Below are positions 42,082-54,278 of a stretch of DNA of 64,000 bases, one piece after another. Origin of the DNA: Nemophila menziesii (lineage: Eukaryota; Streptophyta; Magnoliopsida; Boraginales; Hydrophyllaceae). The position numbers and the translations under genes were made by a program. The stretch is taken from positions 1,550,001-1,614,000 of the forward strand of contig JARWIR010000027.1 in assembly GCA_029959085.1 (NCBI GenBank), in the 5' to 3' direction. Below the pieces are notes generated by a model that saw nothing but the letters and a program-made list of their open reading frames with translations, did not search any database and was not told the DNA's origin. Every line of letters begins with the position of its first letter. The first letter of the stretch is position 1.

Positions 42082-45000
42082 ATGTCTGAAGCACCAAAGT
42101 CAACTGATTATCAGTGTATTGAAGAAACAAACAAGAAGGCTCTTGAGTTCATAGAAGATGTGACAGCAAACGCTGATGAGGTTCAAAAGAGAGTTCTTAC
42201 TGAAATCTTGTCAAAAAATGCTCATGTTGAGTATCTAAAACGTTTTGGCCTTAACGGTCAAGTTGATAGAGAAACTTTCAAGAAAATCATGCCCGTGATC
42301 ACTTATGAAGATATTGAATCTGATATCAAACGTATCGCTAATGGTGATAAATCTCCTATCCTTTGCTCACAACCCATTTCTAAGTTCTTGGCAAGGTAAA
42401 TTGATAAATAAATAATAAAACTCTTCTTATGTATATCAATTTTTTTACTCCCATGACTATTTTGCATGTGGGTTATTTTTTTTAGAGTAATGACACTTTT
42501 GCCCCCTGGGTTTATACGCGATTGACAGGTTGCCCCCTAACTCTTAAATTGCGCCTCGATGCCCCCTAAGATTTAGTTTTGTGACCCGTTACCCCCTACT
42601 GCGTGTTCCGTCCGTTTTTCACCGTTAAAAGTGACGTGGCATTTCCACGTCACATTTTTTTTTTTTTAAATCCATATGTTAATTAATTATTTAATTAAGA
42701 TTAAAAGAAGGGTAAATTAGGTTTTTTATAATAGTTTATATATTATTAAATAAAAATGATAAAATAACATCCCCACCCCCACCCCACAGCACCCCCTACC
42801 CCCCCCCCCCCCCCCCCCCCTCTCCTTCTTCTTCTTCCCCGCTGCAACTCCTTTTCTTAAAAAAAAAAAAAAAAAAAAAACATCACCATTGAAGCTTCAG
42901 ATCTTGTCCACGGAGCTCTCTAGATTATGTCTTCTCCATACATTGTGATTCACAGAACTTTATTCCATGGCTCTGTTTTCATAGATCTTGAACGGACGGA
43001 GTCTAACCAATCTCGAAGCTTCCATGGCGAGCTTAGAACGGATCTCGCAGCCATGGTCAAACGTCGAGGACATGAAGAAGCAGGTCAGCCATAAAGCTTC
43101 AATGGTGATGTTGTTCTATTTAGCTTCGAACAGTGAAGCTCCGACAAATCACGACATCAACGAACCACCAGTCATGATCTTAAATGCCTAAGTTGGAAGA
43201 GCTTGAAGCGCCAACTAATAAGAAGGGGAAGAAGCTTCAATGGTGATGTTTTTTTTTTTTTTTTAAGAAAAGGAGTTGCAGCGGGGAAGCAGAAGGGGAA
43301 GAAGAAGAAGGAGAGGGGGGGGGGGGGGGGGTAGGGGGTGCGGTGGGGGGGGGGGGGGTGGGGATGTTATTTTATCATTTTTATTTAATAATATATAAAC
43401 TATTATAAAAAACCTAATTTACCCTTCTTTTAATCTTAATTAAATAATTAATTAACATATGGATTTAAAAAAAAATTGTGACGTGGAAATGCCACGTCAC
43501 TTTTAACGGTGAAAAACGGACGAAACACGCAGTAGGGGGTAACGGGTCACAAAACTAAATCTTAGGGGGGATCGAGGCGCATTTTAAGAGTTAGGGGGCA
43601 ACCTGTCAATCGCGTATAAACACAGGGGGCAAAAGTGTTATTTACTCTTTTTTTTATTGCAGTTCTGCTACATCTGGTGGGGAACAAAAACTGATACCAT
43701 ATATCAAAGAAGAGTTCGGGAGAAAGTCATTTCTAGTGAGTCTTATAATGCCTTGGATTAGCCAATACGTGCCTGGTTTAGAAGAAGGCAAAGCGATGCT
43801 TTTCCTGACCATACGAGCAGAGGCTACGACACCTGGTGGTCTATTAGCACAACCTGTTTTAACTAGTTACTTAAAAAGTACACTACTCATTAAGGATAGG
43901 CCATTCGACCTTTACTCAAACAACACTAGCCCATACGAAACCATTTTGTGCTCAGATTCTCATCAAAGCATGTATTCACAAATGCTTTGTGGCCTTTCTC
44001 AAAACAGACAAGTCCTCCGGATTGGTGCCACTTTCCCCACTGGTATAATTTTCGCGATTCGGTTCCTAGAAAAACACTGGGCAGTTTTATGTCAAGATAT
44101 TCGAACAGGGACAATTAGCTCAAACATTACCGACCCTTCAGTTAGGGAAGCAGTGCTGAAAATACTTAAACCTGACCCGGAATTGGCGGATTTTATTGAG
44201 CAGGAATGTAGGAAAGAATCATGGCAAGGGATTATACCTAGATTGTGGCCCAACACTAAGTATATAAGTGTTATTATTACTGGGAGTATGTCACAATACA
44301 TACCAACTCTTGAATATTATAGTAATGGTCTCCCTCTTGTTAGCGTGATGTATGCCTCGTCAGAGTGTTACTTTGGTCTCAACCTTAACCCTTTCTGCAA
44401 ACCTAGTGAAATTTCATATACTTTTATTCCCACAATGGCGTATTTCGAGTTCTTACCTGTCCTCACAGATAAGGAACAACCAAAATTGGTTGATTTAACT
44501 GATGTTGAAATTGGACAAGAGTATGAAGTTGTTGTCACAACTTACGCAGGTACTTTAATTTTTTCATTTTCAATCAATTTTCATTAGCATATGATCGGGA
44601 GAGAATTTAGAAATGTAGTTTTTGGTCTATACTGTTTATAACTGTATCAGAATTCCAGGGGTGGCTTGGAAATGATAAATGATAAATGTTAAATGTATAT
44701 GAAATATGCAGGTCTATACCGCTACAGGGTAGGCGATATTCTTAGAGTTACTGGATTTAAGAACAAAGCTCCTCAATTTGCCTTCATCGGTCGACAAAAT
44801 GTTGTTTTAAGCATTGACGCAGACAAGACCGATGAAATTGATTTACAAAATGCGGTAAACAATGGGGCGAGTCATTTAATGTCATTCAATGCACAACTCA
44901 CTGATTACACAAGTTATGGAGACACAAGTACAATTCCAGGACACTATGTACTTTTTTGGGAACTAAATGTGAGCGACTCATCCCCAATTTCGCATTTGGT

Positions 45001-45301
45001 ATTTGAAGATTGTTGCCGCATAATCGAAGAGTCTCTCAACAATGTGTACAAACTAGTTCGAGCTTCTGGAACAGTTGGACCACTTAAGATCAAGATTGTG
45101 GAACATGGAACATTTGATAAGCTATTGGATTATGCTATTAGCCTAGGTGCATCTATTAATCAGTACAAGACACCACGTTGCGTGAAATCTGCACCTATTA
45201 TTAAGCTGTTGAACTCAAGGGTTGTATCTACTTACTTTAGTTCTGAGGTCCCAAAAGTCACCCCTGGTCACAAGGAGTGGAGGAACATCAACAATACCTG
45301 A
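42082..45301 (+). CDS. GH3 family acyl acid-amido synthetase
   Basis: Three exons: 42,082-42,395, 43,663-44,549 and 44,712-45,301, all with GT/AG borders, giving 596 residues, the normal GH3 length. GH3 enzymes adenylate a plant hormone acid (indole-3-acetate, jasmonate or a related acid) and join it to an amino acid in the cytosol. Seen: the ATP-binding motif SSATSGGEQKL at the exon 1/2 junction (many GH3s have SSGTSAGE), motif TMSQYIP-like GSMSQYIPTLEYYSNGLPLV, YASSECYFGLNLNP, and YRYRVGDILRVTGF plus NVVLSIDADKTDE in the last exon. It ends close to the usual STYFS-type C-terminus. Intron 1 (1,267 bp) is mostly a MULE; intron 2 is 162 bp. I cannot tell whether auxin, jasmonate or another acid is the substrate. 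Confidence 0.9.
42485..43647. mobile_element. MULE with long inverted arms in GH3 intron 1
   Basis: 1,163 bp flanked by TTTTTTTTA on both sides (42,476-42,484 and 43,648-43,656), a 9-bp duplication as expected for Mutator-like elements, though T-rich and so less decisive. Arms 42,485-42,898 and 43,231-43,647 are near-perfect inverted copies starting GAGTAA, each with a C or G run. The 332-bp centre has a 67-codon frame (42,988-43,191) starting MNGRSLTNLEASMASLERIS with no recognisable family; it may be a captured gene fragment. Transcripts of the gene would contain a hairpin of about 400 bp. Confidence 0.8.
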
Positions 45302-47259
45302 ATACCCTGGATACCGATGCATGAAAGTACATGTCACTTCTTTGTGCTCCTCCATCTGAGAAGCCTAGAAATTAAATTATTTGATTTATAGCATCTGAAA
45401 TCTTTATTGTAATATCTCTTTTTTATGGAAGTTCTCAATAAATGCATATAAAACATACCATTTCTCTATATTTATTTTGGAATAAAATTACTGAAATCAT
45501 AACATATCAAGATCTTGGCCGATTAAAATTTAAATCCATGTTGTAATATATAATTTGATAAAGGATTTTGACATGCACATGTGTTACTGCATGATACCCC
45601 TAGTTGTAATTCAAGCACAACTGCATACAACGTTCTCCTTTGTAATTCTAGCACCATGTGTCATATATTTATCTCTTTCAGACGATGTCAAACCATACCT
45701 ATAAAACTCGTGACTCGTGTTTTCTCATAACTCCAATTATTGATCTCGACATTGTGAACCATACAAATCCTGGGGTAAGTAGACGTTGAGTCTTCAGATC
45801 ATTAATCGTAATAAAATTTGTTGCATGGAAAAAATATAGAAATATGATTAGTTCTTGAAATATAAGGCAAGATCTAAGTACACTAATTAATCTGAACTTC
45901 ATAGGTACATATGTAATTTTCTGTAAATATTGGGCATAAATTCTTATTAGTTTTGAAAGATATGAACATCCAACCGTACAAGCATGCTTGTATATTTTGT
46001 TTGGTATAAACAATCAATAAGGTAACCAGTTGGGGTTAGTTTAACTGTGGGCCAGAGCCTTAGTTCTTCTTTTAAGCGATACAGGTACAAACTGAGTCAA
46101 TAACTCTTAGTCCAAAGTGGCTCTTCGATGTATTAAATAGAAACAATTAATAAGGTTCAAATTACAAATACAATAAAATGTAACCACAGAATTATATATG
46201 CAACTTAAATGGCCTGTAAACTTACTATAATTTGTCATTTCGACCAACTTGAATTTAAATAACTAAATAAATTTACACCTGCATAAACGAAACACAACCA
46301 TATTCATTAATAATAATTTAAACTTACAACAATTTTTAACTATACTAAGCTAGTACACACCAAATATGAAACCTAAACCAAGAAATAGAGAAACGGAAAA
46401 ATTAATTCGAACCAAGTATAAGACAAAACTTACCTATTAAACGTGTTATACGATGATTATTCTTAGTGAAATTTGTGGAATACTAGCGCCATTTATGTGC
46501 AAAACTCGAGAGATTTTCAACCGGTTCTTCTTGTTTTGGATCTTTGTGACTATGGTGGTTAATTTTTTATGGCCGTGTATTTTTGGGTTATTACGATTAA
46601 TAAAAAAAACCAAAGAATTCCGACAGCAATACCCCAAAAATTATATGTGTGTGGCTCGCACAAGTGATTTCTCGTTGAGTACTAATATTGACCTGTTAAT
46701 ATTTCGTTAAGTGACTAACGGCGGGCAAAAGTTATAAAGATGATGGCTTTTTTAGGGAATTTTGAAACATAGATAATTTGTTGAGAAAAACGCACAAAGA
46801 TAGGTAACATTTCTCACGGTTATAGTTATACAAAATGTGCACGTTTCACTACAATAAGCTTGAAACTCAACAAAGATGCGACGGAAGGACCACACGTCAG
46901 TTGATGTTATGTTGCAATATGAGGAGCTCGATATTAGCCGGTATAGTGAAGGCGATTCTCAACGTGAAGGCTAAGAGGAGATTCTCAATGTATAGTTATT
47001 AAAGAATAAAATTTTGAATTGGAATCAAATGAGCACTTGTTATATTGAAAAATATAAACTATCCAAAAACACCAAAAATGAATGAATAACCTGAAACGTG
47101 CAAGAAAAGTGCAACTCATTGAAAAATATAAAATTCACTAAATATGAATGAACAACAGGGACTTGTAGTGCAATTATTTGTAAAATAAATCATATATATA
47201 TATAGTGGAGTTATTTGTAAAATAAATCATATATAAAATTCACTAAATATGAATAACCT
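45302..47259. other. GH3 3' flank and intergenic DNA
   Basis: The first 150 bp contain AATAAA (about 45,439) and are probably the 3' untranslated region. The rest is AT-rich with short frames on both strands that lack motifs. A local duplication (TTATTTGTAAAATAAATCAT near 47,175 and 47,211) sits just before duplication copy 2. Confidence 0.45.
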
Positions 47260-49638
47260 ATGTGTAACCTCCTATGTGGAGGTTTTAAACACCAATAAAA
47301 ACGTTCCTCTCTCTTAAATAATTATTTCCTCTTTCCTTTGTTTAATGCCACATTAGATGACACATAGAAGTTGATAAATGGGTGAAGCAAAAAAGGGTGA
47401 TGTATAGCAATGCTCGATAATTATACATCTTCCTATTGGTGCAAAAAATTCATCTTGTGAGGGCCCGAAACAAAAATTTATTTATGCCAAAACAACCCCT
47501 GAACAACAGTTACTTAAAGGCGAGTATTGCCCTGGAAATGCAACTTTGGAGCCAAGTTTCAATGGAATCACCTCCGATTCGAGTATAACAAATCTGGGAC
47601 AAATTAATTGGTTCCAAAGTAGACAAGGAGCCTTTTACTCTTGCCAAGAGTAGGAGGAAAAAATCTAGAAGCAAAAGTGAACTGATTGATTGATTATTAT
47701 CGAGCGAGGCTGGGTCATATGAGAAGACGATTTTGGAAAAGAAAAGTTTTATATGTGAATAAAAAAATGATAGTTCATACCATTTATTGAAAATAAAACT
47801 ACCAAAAGAGTTTCAAGAAAAATAAAAAACAATAAAAAGGTAGAGTATTAAACAAACAAAATAGTAGTTTACTACCATGATCATTTGCGAGGCTTGGAGC
47901 AAGTAGCATGACAATGGTATCCATAAGTGTGACAGTTGTTGCATATTCCACAATGTGACAACGAACTCTTAATGGAATCAAACAACTCAAATAATCAGAA
48001 CAATCTCAGTGCTTTCTCATCGGTGTTTTAAAATATAACCATGATATTTGAATCCATATCTTAGCCTGTAATGCACAAATAAAACAAGAGAATCTAGTTA
48101 TACTACCGGTTTGTGTAGTAAATTGAAACAAATTAATGAATCTGGTTTTCAGTGAGATGATGATGTGGGTGATGTGTAAATTTCACAACAAAGACATTTG
48201 AAATTCATGCAAATAGGATTGGCAATTACTAATCAAACAACCAAAACAAGAAATTAAATACATGAGTGGTTTAATTGCTTTATCATATCCAAATCGCGAT
48301 TCTAACAACAAGGATTGATTGGCTGCGTTATGAGTAAAATAGATAAAGTAATAGCAAACTAAATTATCCCATAACTAGTCCACCAACAAAGCAATCATGA
48401 CTAACGTAGAGTTATAATATAAAATCAAGCTTAACATATTCTGATAACAAAAATGAACATATTCGTCTATTTAAAAAAGATGTGTTTTCTACTTCAAAAT
48501 AATAAACGATTACCAAAAACAAACACACTAATCTTACAAATGAATATCACTAATAAAGCATGCTTGCAATTCTTCTGAATATCTCAAATTGTGAGCTGTG
48601 AAACAAATGAACTGAATAAACTAATAGGAAGGACATGAAAGATATCAATTATTGATATCTTTCCGTTAATGGGCATGAATAAAGGCATAACAATTGGGTG
48701 TTGGGTTAACTAAGGATGAAGACAAACATTGATTAAGAATGATTATTTATTGGGTTGCTTTCCTATAATTAAACATGTCGTGAGAAAAGAAAAAAGAAAA
48801 AAAAATCAATATTGGTATATATATTGTTTATTTTGGACCTTTTGAGAAGCTTTAAAAAACATGAACTTGTTAAAGGTTGGGTTTCGGGTATTTGGTCTTT
48901 AAAGGTTAATAACTCATATATTAATTAACCTAGGATATCCATTCACTATACTTAAAACTCATAATAAACCTATATTTTTTTACTTTTGGAGTGTCCCAAT
49001 TATTTTGTAATTTTTCTATTTTTTTCTTAATATCACTGAAATAGCATGATCGTTATATTTAATAAAGAATCAAAACATATCTAATCAATTTACCATAACA
49101 AAATTTTCAAAATAAAGACTACATCTATGTGTTTAATTAGGAATTCAATTTTTAATTATGGTGTGATTTGATACATCTTATCTTTCTTTTATCAATTGAA
49201 ACACATGATGTAATATGTATAGTCACAAATAAATATATTTATAGATAGATAAAGCGTTAAATGTTGGTGGAGTGTCTGGCATAATTATCGTGGATTGCTA
49301 GTTAAATTTCAGTGTGTATTGCCTGGTATAATTGCGCTATAATTTGCTACTTCAGTTTTAGTGGGTTGTTAGTTTAATTTCAGTGAATTGCGTACGTTTT
49401 ATCTATGGGGTTAATGTATAGTAGTTATGGATTGTCATCTCCACCACCAGCATACTACCAAAGCTCGAGCGCACCGCTATTAACGAACTACAGTACCACC
49501 CTTCATCGAAACTCGCTTTTAACAAAGCTCGTCTGAGCTTTTTGAACCGTCATAGAATCACGACGACAACCACCACCCTCTGTCAAAACTCTCATTCTAC
49601 AAAGTCCTTCTGAGCTTTTCGAACCACCACAAAATCAC

Positions 49639-49643
49639 GACGG
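49639..49643. repeat. Target-site duplication of element F, left copy (GACGG)
   Basis: GACGG recurs at 61,657-61,661. Copy 1 of the duplication has a single GACGG at the same place (about 40,343), an empty-site control in the same window. Confidence 0.93.
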
Positions 49644-51397
49644 TGGTGGGTCCTGGGGTGTTATAAAATTAAGTGAAAAATAGAGGAACCACTTAACCGC
49701 AAGTGTACGGTTGTCCCAAGTAATATATGATAAACAAGTTCGTTCTCAGGGACGGATTAGGTTCAACCCAAATATTAATCAGATAGTAGAGATAATTGCT
49801 AAACAGAAAATAAAAGATAATAATTTTTGTTTGGTTTTTGTAAATTAAAAGATGCAAATAAAGTAAAGACCAAGATTAACTAAACAGAAAAGAAATAAAG
49901 CAAATAAAAGACTAACTTCAGATAAGAGAGATATACTTGATCCTCGCAAAGGAATCCACCTAATCAATGTAATCTATGCTATGTTTAAGGGCAGAATTGG
50001 AATTATAATATTAGTCAGGACTCTAATATCTCCTAGCCCCCTGTCAGGTGGACCTAGAAGCTATCCTAAAGTATCATAAACACCTGTATGGTCGAATATG
50101 GCTCTTCGGATGATATGATTTTACCTCTTTGGCTATGTAACTAGTTAAGCCTGTCGGTCAATAACGGACATTACACGGGTATTACCTAGATCTGTATTCA
50201 AACCCCCCTGTCGGATGATCCATACGCCACTATATGGAATAGCCCAAATACTAACAGCTAATTCTAGTTGTTCCTAAAAGAATTAGTAATGAAAACAAAG
50301 TAATATCCAATACCTAAAACTCAATTCAATTTAAATCTAACAATCCCAAATTCAAAACATAGAAAACATTAATTAAGGTTCATCCCTTTTATGCGATTCT
50401 CAAGTATAAAGAAATTTAGCTCATGATGAAATTAAAAACTAACATTAAATAAAAGGAATTCATGTTCAAATACAAAAGATAAATGAAAAACCTAAAGGGT
50501 AGAATGACTATGGATGGAAGAACAGGATTCCTCCAGCTTCTAGCTTCTTCTCTCCTTCGTGCTCTGACTTGAAAACCTTAAGCCTCTTGTTAATTCTCTG
50601 AAGTGTGTGAAAGTAGGAGGTTAAGGGGTGTATTTATAGGTGTTGGAGGAGTCTAGGTCGAATTTTGCTTGGAGTGGAAGACAAGTCAAAGACTCTCAGA
50701 TTCGTAGCTCTTTAGAAGGTAAGATTCTGCTGATTTGATTTGATCATATCTTTTTCAATACTTATCCGTTTGAGAAGTTCCAATATATGAAACTGCTTGT
50801 CTTGGAAAGCTCTTTCTATTGGTGCAGACCATTCGTCCAGAATCCATGCCAATCTTTTATTATGATTTAATTCCTAAAACGTGGCTGAATTTCATATTTC
50901 AAAAGGCAGCTTTATCTTTTCCTCCTTTAAATAAATCTTTACCAAATCTTCTTATTTCCATGTAAATCTTCTTTCCTTTCATCTTTATCTTGACTTGGCC
51001 TCTAAGTAATTACCATTTATCTTTAAAAGTTTCACATTAAATAAATAATTAAACCGCATATGCTTAAAAAGAATAAATCAAGAAATCAAGAAATCAAAAT
51101 AGGAAAGTGTACTCTAAAAATAGAAACTCGACTAGAAATCATTTCCTAACACTCTAAAATACATTAAGACTCTATTCTCACTTTTTCTCCTTGGATTGGT
51201 CTTTCAAGAACCTATTAACTTTGCATTAAAAACAGTCAAATTTATGCACAAAAGCTCAGATTCTGCAAATAGTTAATTTCCAAGGGGAGAAAGTGCAATA
51301 TGATCAAATAGGCCTAAAAGTCTAACAAACAAGTCATTTATTCACCTAAAAGGATGTCTCCAAAGGGCTAATAATTAGAACAAATCGGGAGACATCA
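49644..51397 (-). repeat. 3' LTR of element F
   Basis: 1,754 bp, TGGTGGGTCC to GAGACATCA. Differs from the 5' LTR at about 50,046, 50,897 and 51,176. Confidence 0.94.
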
Positions 51398-51399
51398 AG

Positions 51400-51433
51400 A
51401 CCCCAAACTCAAACCTTTGTCGTCCCGACAAAG
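51400..51433 (-). promoter_or_regulatory. Terminal polypurine tract and stem-loop of element F
   Basis: Minus strand: CTTTGTCG/CGACAAAG stem with GGA loop (51,415-51,433), then TTGAGTTTGGGGT (51,400-51,412) two bases from the LTR. This defines the consensus also found at four internal positions. Confidence 0.8.
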
Positions 51434-52873
51434 CAAAATAAAAATAAAACAAAGGATCTTTTAGGTGAATGCAGAAGGTAGAATCTAGAAAATAATCCCG
51501 AAGCAAAGCTTAAAACAAATTTCATATAGTCTAACTTAAGAATTAATATACACCTACACTTATCATGCAAAATAAAATACAAAACAATATCAATTCAAAA
51601 TTAATTTCACAATGCTAGAAGGTTACGCTTATTACTTATCTCAAGATGGTGGCTATAGGGTGTTCCTCGATCCTTACTTGTGTTGAATGTTCCACTTAGA
51701 ATAATCCCTATTAACTCACTGTGCATCTAGGAATCACGAGGTCTTTACGGTTTTAGCATAGGCTGAAGGACGGTATGGTATGTATATTTGGTAAATTTGA
51801 AGTGAGCTTTTGGCTCTCTCCTCACTTACCATCAACAACTGTCCAAGAGCTTGAGTTTATACTCGAATAACGTTCTCACTCAACCCAATTGACGCACTTA
51901 ATTAGCGTCCCCAAATTAACCCAATAAGCACTAAGGATGACTCACATAAAAATTTCCACTTTGCCGGTCCGAATATATAATCTTTTCAAATCATTCGTTT
52001 TTTTTCTTTTCTTATAGCTATGACTCTCTTTATGATGTTGAGATATCATGCTATTTTTCATAGTTATGCCTATTCATAACTTGAGCTCGAAGCTTCTTTT
52101 CCATTCACTATTACCCCGGCAAAGGGTTACAATACAATAAACCTGTGAATCATCATCATGTAAAGCACAAAGCATCATTGATAAGCTCAAAAATCCCAAC
52201 CCAATGTAAATTCCCATATAGTGGACCCACCACCCCAAACTCAAGCTCAAGACAGGAAGTCTCAGGATCGTGATTCAAGTGCGGGTCATATGGTCATGCC
52301 TAATAATCTAAAGGGAAATTGGCTTATATTGTGGCGACAAAAGAAAGGCTTAAAGGCTAAAAATTTGTCTAAGAAGGATAGAATTAATTCAGGGATAGAC
52401 AGCTAAAAAGGATTCAAAGGGCTAACAAAGAACAGCCTCTATCATTTTCCTATCTACACAACTCGTCTCTAGTTCATACCTAAGTGGGTTCTCTACTCAT
52501 TTAGATCTCACGTTCTACAAACCACCTATTATCCTTAAGCACAAGTTTACTTCTTTTGCATTGTTCATTAATTCTTCCTATCAATTACTTCATACTTGCA
52601 TGCAATTAAAGTTCAGCTTCATACTAACTCCTAAAGTCAACTATTTTCTATCATAAATTCACAAAAAGCATGCTTGATGGGGGTATTTAAAATTCTCTAC
52701 AGTCATGCAACCCTATGGTTAATTTTATTGAAAGCATGTAAATCACAAAAAATTGGGATGAGGCAACGAACCCCACCCCAAACTCAAAAGTGAGTCGTGT
52801 CCCCACGACTCGAAAAAAGACTCAATAAAGCAATAAAATTAAACTAAACAACCTAACTAGTGTCTACCATCAA
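51434..52873 (-). other. 3' noncoding region of element F
   Basis: Carries the block shared with B, D and G (about 51,740-52,130), the position-4 motif complement at 52,232-52,244 and the position-3 stem-loop/motif. It also shows what G lost at 16,220. No gene. Confidence 0.65.
52775..52811 (-). promoter_or_regulatory. Stem-loop plus PPT-like motif, position 3, element F
   Basis: Minus strand: GAGTCGTG/CACGACTC stem, GGGA loop (52,792-52,811), then TTGAGTTTGGGGT (52,775-52,787). Confidence 0.65.
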
Positions 52874-53329
52874 TTAAGAAGAAGAAGAATTAGAACGGGG
52901 TACCTGGCCATGAAGATCCATAGTGTCCTCCTCCAAAGGGGGAGTATAATTATCAATATCCATGAACAAAGTTACCTCTTCCAATGTTGACTTAATCTGT
53001 GTAATTTCCTTCCAAAGTGCTCCGATGTCTAATCGTAAAATTTCGAACTCTTGTTGCAAATTGTGAGCCCATGGTGGAATTCCAGAATCAGTTTGAGAAG
53101 AAGAAGAACCTTGTACTTGAAATTGTAGCTTGTCTGTAGGCTTTGATGATACCATCATCCTTGCTGTTAATTTCCCGTGTTGTGGTGGTACAGGTGCCTT
53201 CTCTTGTGTTTCTTCAGTAGGCTCATCAATATTGATGGCCTTTTCAATTGTGGAACCAGGCAAACTCTTGTTCTTCCCTAGGATACAACACCTCCTCTTA
53301 TAATCCAAAGCATCTGTTCTGTTTGTCAT
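52874..53329 (-). CDS. Small 3' ORF of element F, coiled-coil protein of unknown function
   Basis: 151 codons, intact, starting MTNRTDALDYKRRC, matching 14,435-14,890 of G at about 90% by eye. Differences cluster in the Pro/Glu-rich segment (residues 32-50); the helical C-terminal half (WAHNLQQEFEILRLDIGALW to the LFMDIDNY segment) is almost unchanged. No membrane segment or signal peptide is visible. The ATG lies eleven bases after TTGAGTTTGGGGT (complement at 53,340-53,352), which follows an inverted repeat around TATACCAAG. It survives intact in both G and F although their gag-pol frames are broken, so it may have been under selection in the source copies; the family is not recognised. Confidence 0.6.
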   Translation of the reverse strand: MTNRTDALDYKRRCCILGKNKSLPGSTIEKAINIDEPTEETQEKAPVPPQHGKLTARMMVSSKPTDKLQFQVQGSSSSQTDSGIPPWAHNLQQEFEILRLDIGALWKEITQIKSTLEEVTLFMDIDNYTPPLEEDTMDLHGQVPRSNSSSS

Positions 53330-53339
53330 GGTTGAATTG

Positions 53340-53352
53340 ACCCCAAACTCAA
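53340..53352 (-). promoter_or_regulatory. PPT-like motif, position 2, element F
   Basis: Minus strand TTGAGTTTGGGGT, preceded by a CTATACCAAG...CTTGGTATA stem as in G. Confidence 0.5.
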
Positions 53353-53687
53353 GTTTATACCAAGGATAGAATAAAGTTAAGAAAACTTGGTATAGCTTGA
53401 GTTTCTTGCTTGGATTAGATGAAGGAAGTTGTTTTCTTGATGAATCTTGGAGGAACTCTTGAAAGCTTGATGATCTTGATGGTGTTTTGTGATGAATTTG
53501 ATGTAGAGGATGTGTTTATGGAGGATGGAGGAGAGATTTGATGATGTTAATGGGTTTGTTGTAGAGGTTTAATCAAGCTTCAAGGTGTTTTTATAGGGTT
53601 GGGAGCTGGAAAATTCGTGTGGAAGAGGCTAGGGTTTATCTCCTTAAGGTTAGAAGTTGACTGGGCTTCGAATTCTTCACAAACCGC

Positions 53688-54060
53688 CAGTCCGCGGTGC
53701 ATCCCTGCGGTGCAGGGGGTAGTCCGCGGGGTAGTCCGCGGGGTAGTCCGCGCGCAACAGCTATTGATTTTTTTCGCTTCTGTCTTGACCCCGAGCTAGC
53801 ACCCCGTGGTACGGGTTTTTGCCCTGCGGTGTAGGGGTGCGGTGCATGGGGTAGTCCGCACATACTCCGTCAAAAAACCCGCGGTACACAACCCGTGGTA
53901 CGGGTTTTTGAGGCGCGGTATAGGGCGCGGTGCACCGCGGCTATCAGCTTTATTTTTTTCTTGCTTCTGGATAAAACCCGTGGTACAGACCCGTGGTACG
54001 GGTTTTTGGGTCGTGGTACATCCCTGCGGTATAGGGGGTACACCGCGGGGGTAGTCCGCA
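53688..54060 (-). repeat. Palindromic GC-rich array of element F
   Basis: Repeats of CCGCGGACTACCCC, CTGCACCGCAG and AAAACCCGTACCACGGGTT on the minus strand. The last module is shared with G; the first two resemble the array of B (19,109-19,477). The array therefore mixes modules seen in two families. Short overlapping frames here are not genes. Confidence 0.75.
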
Positions 54061-54278
54061 CCAGCCTTTGATTTTCCAAAAAATTTCTCCAAGCAATCCA
54101 AACTCGATTCCTGCACCATTAACACAATACCCTTCTCATTTCTTTAAAAGTAGACACTAAAACTTGACACTAACTTAGAATTATACACTAGGAATTGAGA
54201 AACTGAAAGCAATAAACTAATATACAATGAAATGGCTTTTGTTTAACGTCGTTAAGCTCGACGGGTTACCTCTCGCAT

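Larger units (their letters stand above)
37986..42460 (+). repeat. Segmental duplication, copy 1
   Basis: Near-identical to 47,260-49,643 plus 61,657-63,457. It runs from inside the MITE to the start of GH3 intron 1. Main differences: the element F insertion and a 295-bp deletion before the ATG, both in copy 2. Scattered substitutions are few, so the duplication is recent, though older than F. Confidence 0.88.

Noticed and set aside
46453..46710. 85-codon hydrophobic frame
   Set aside because: AT-rich DNA, no motif, no conserved copy in the window.
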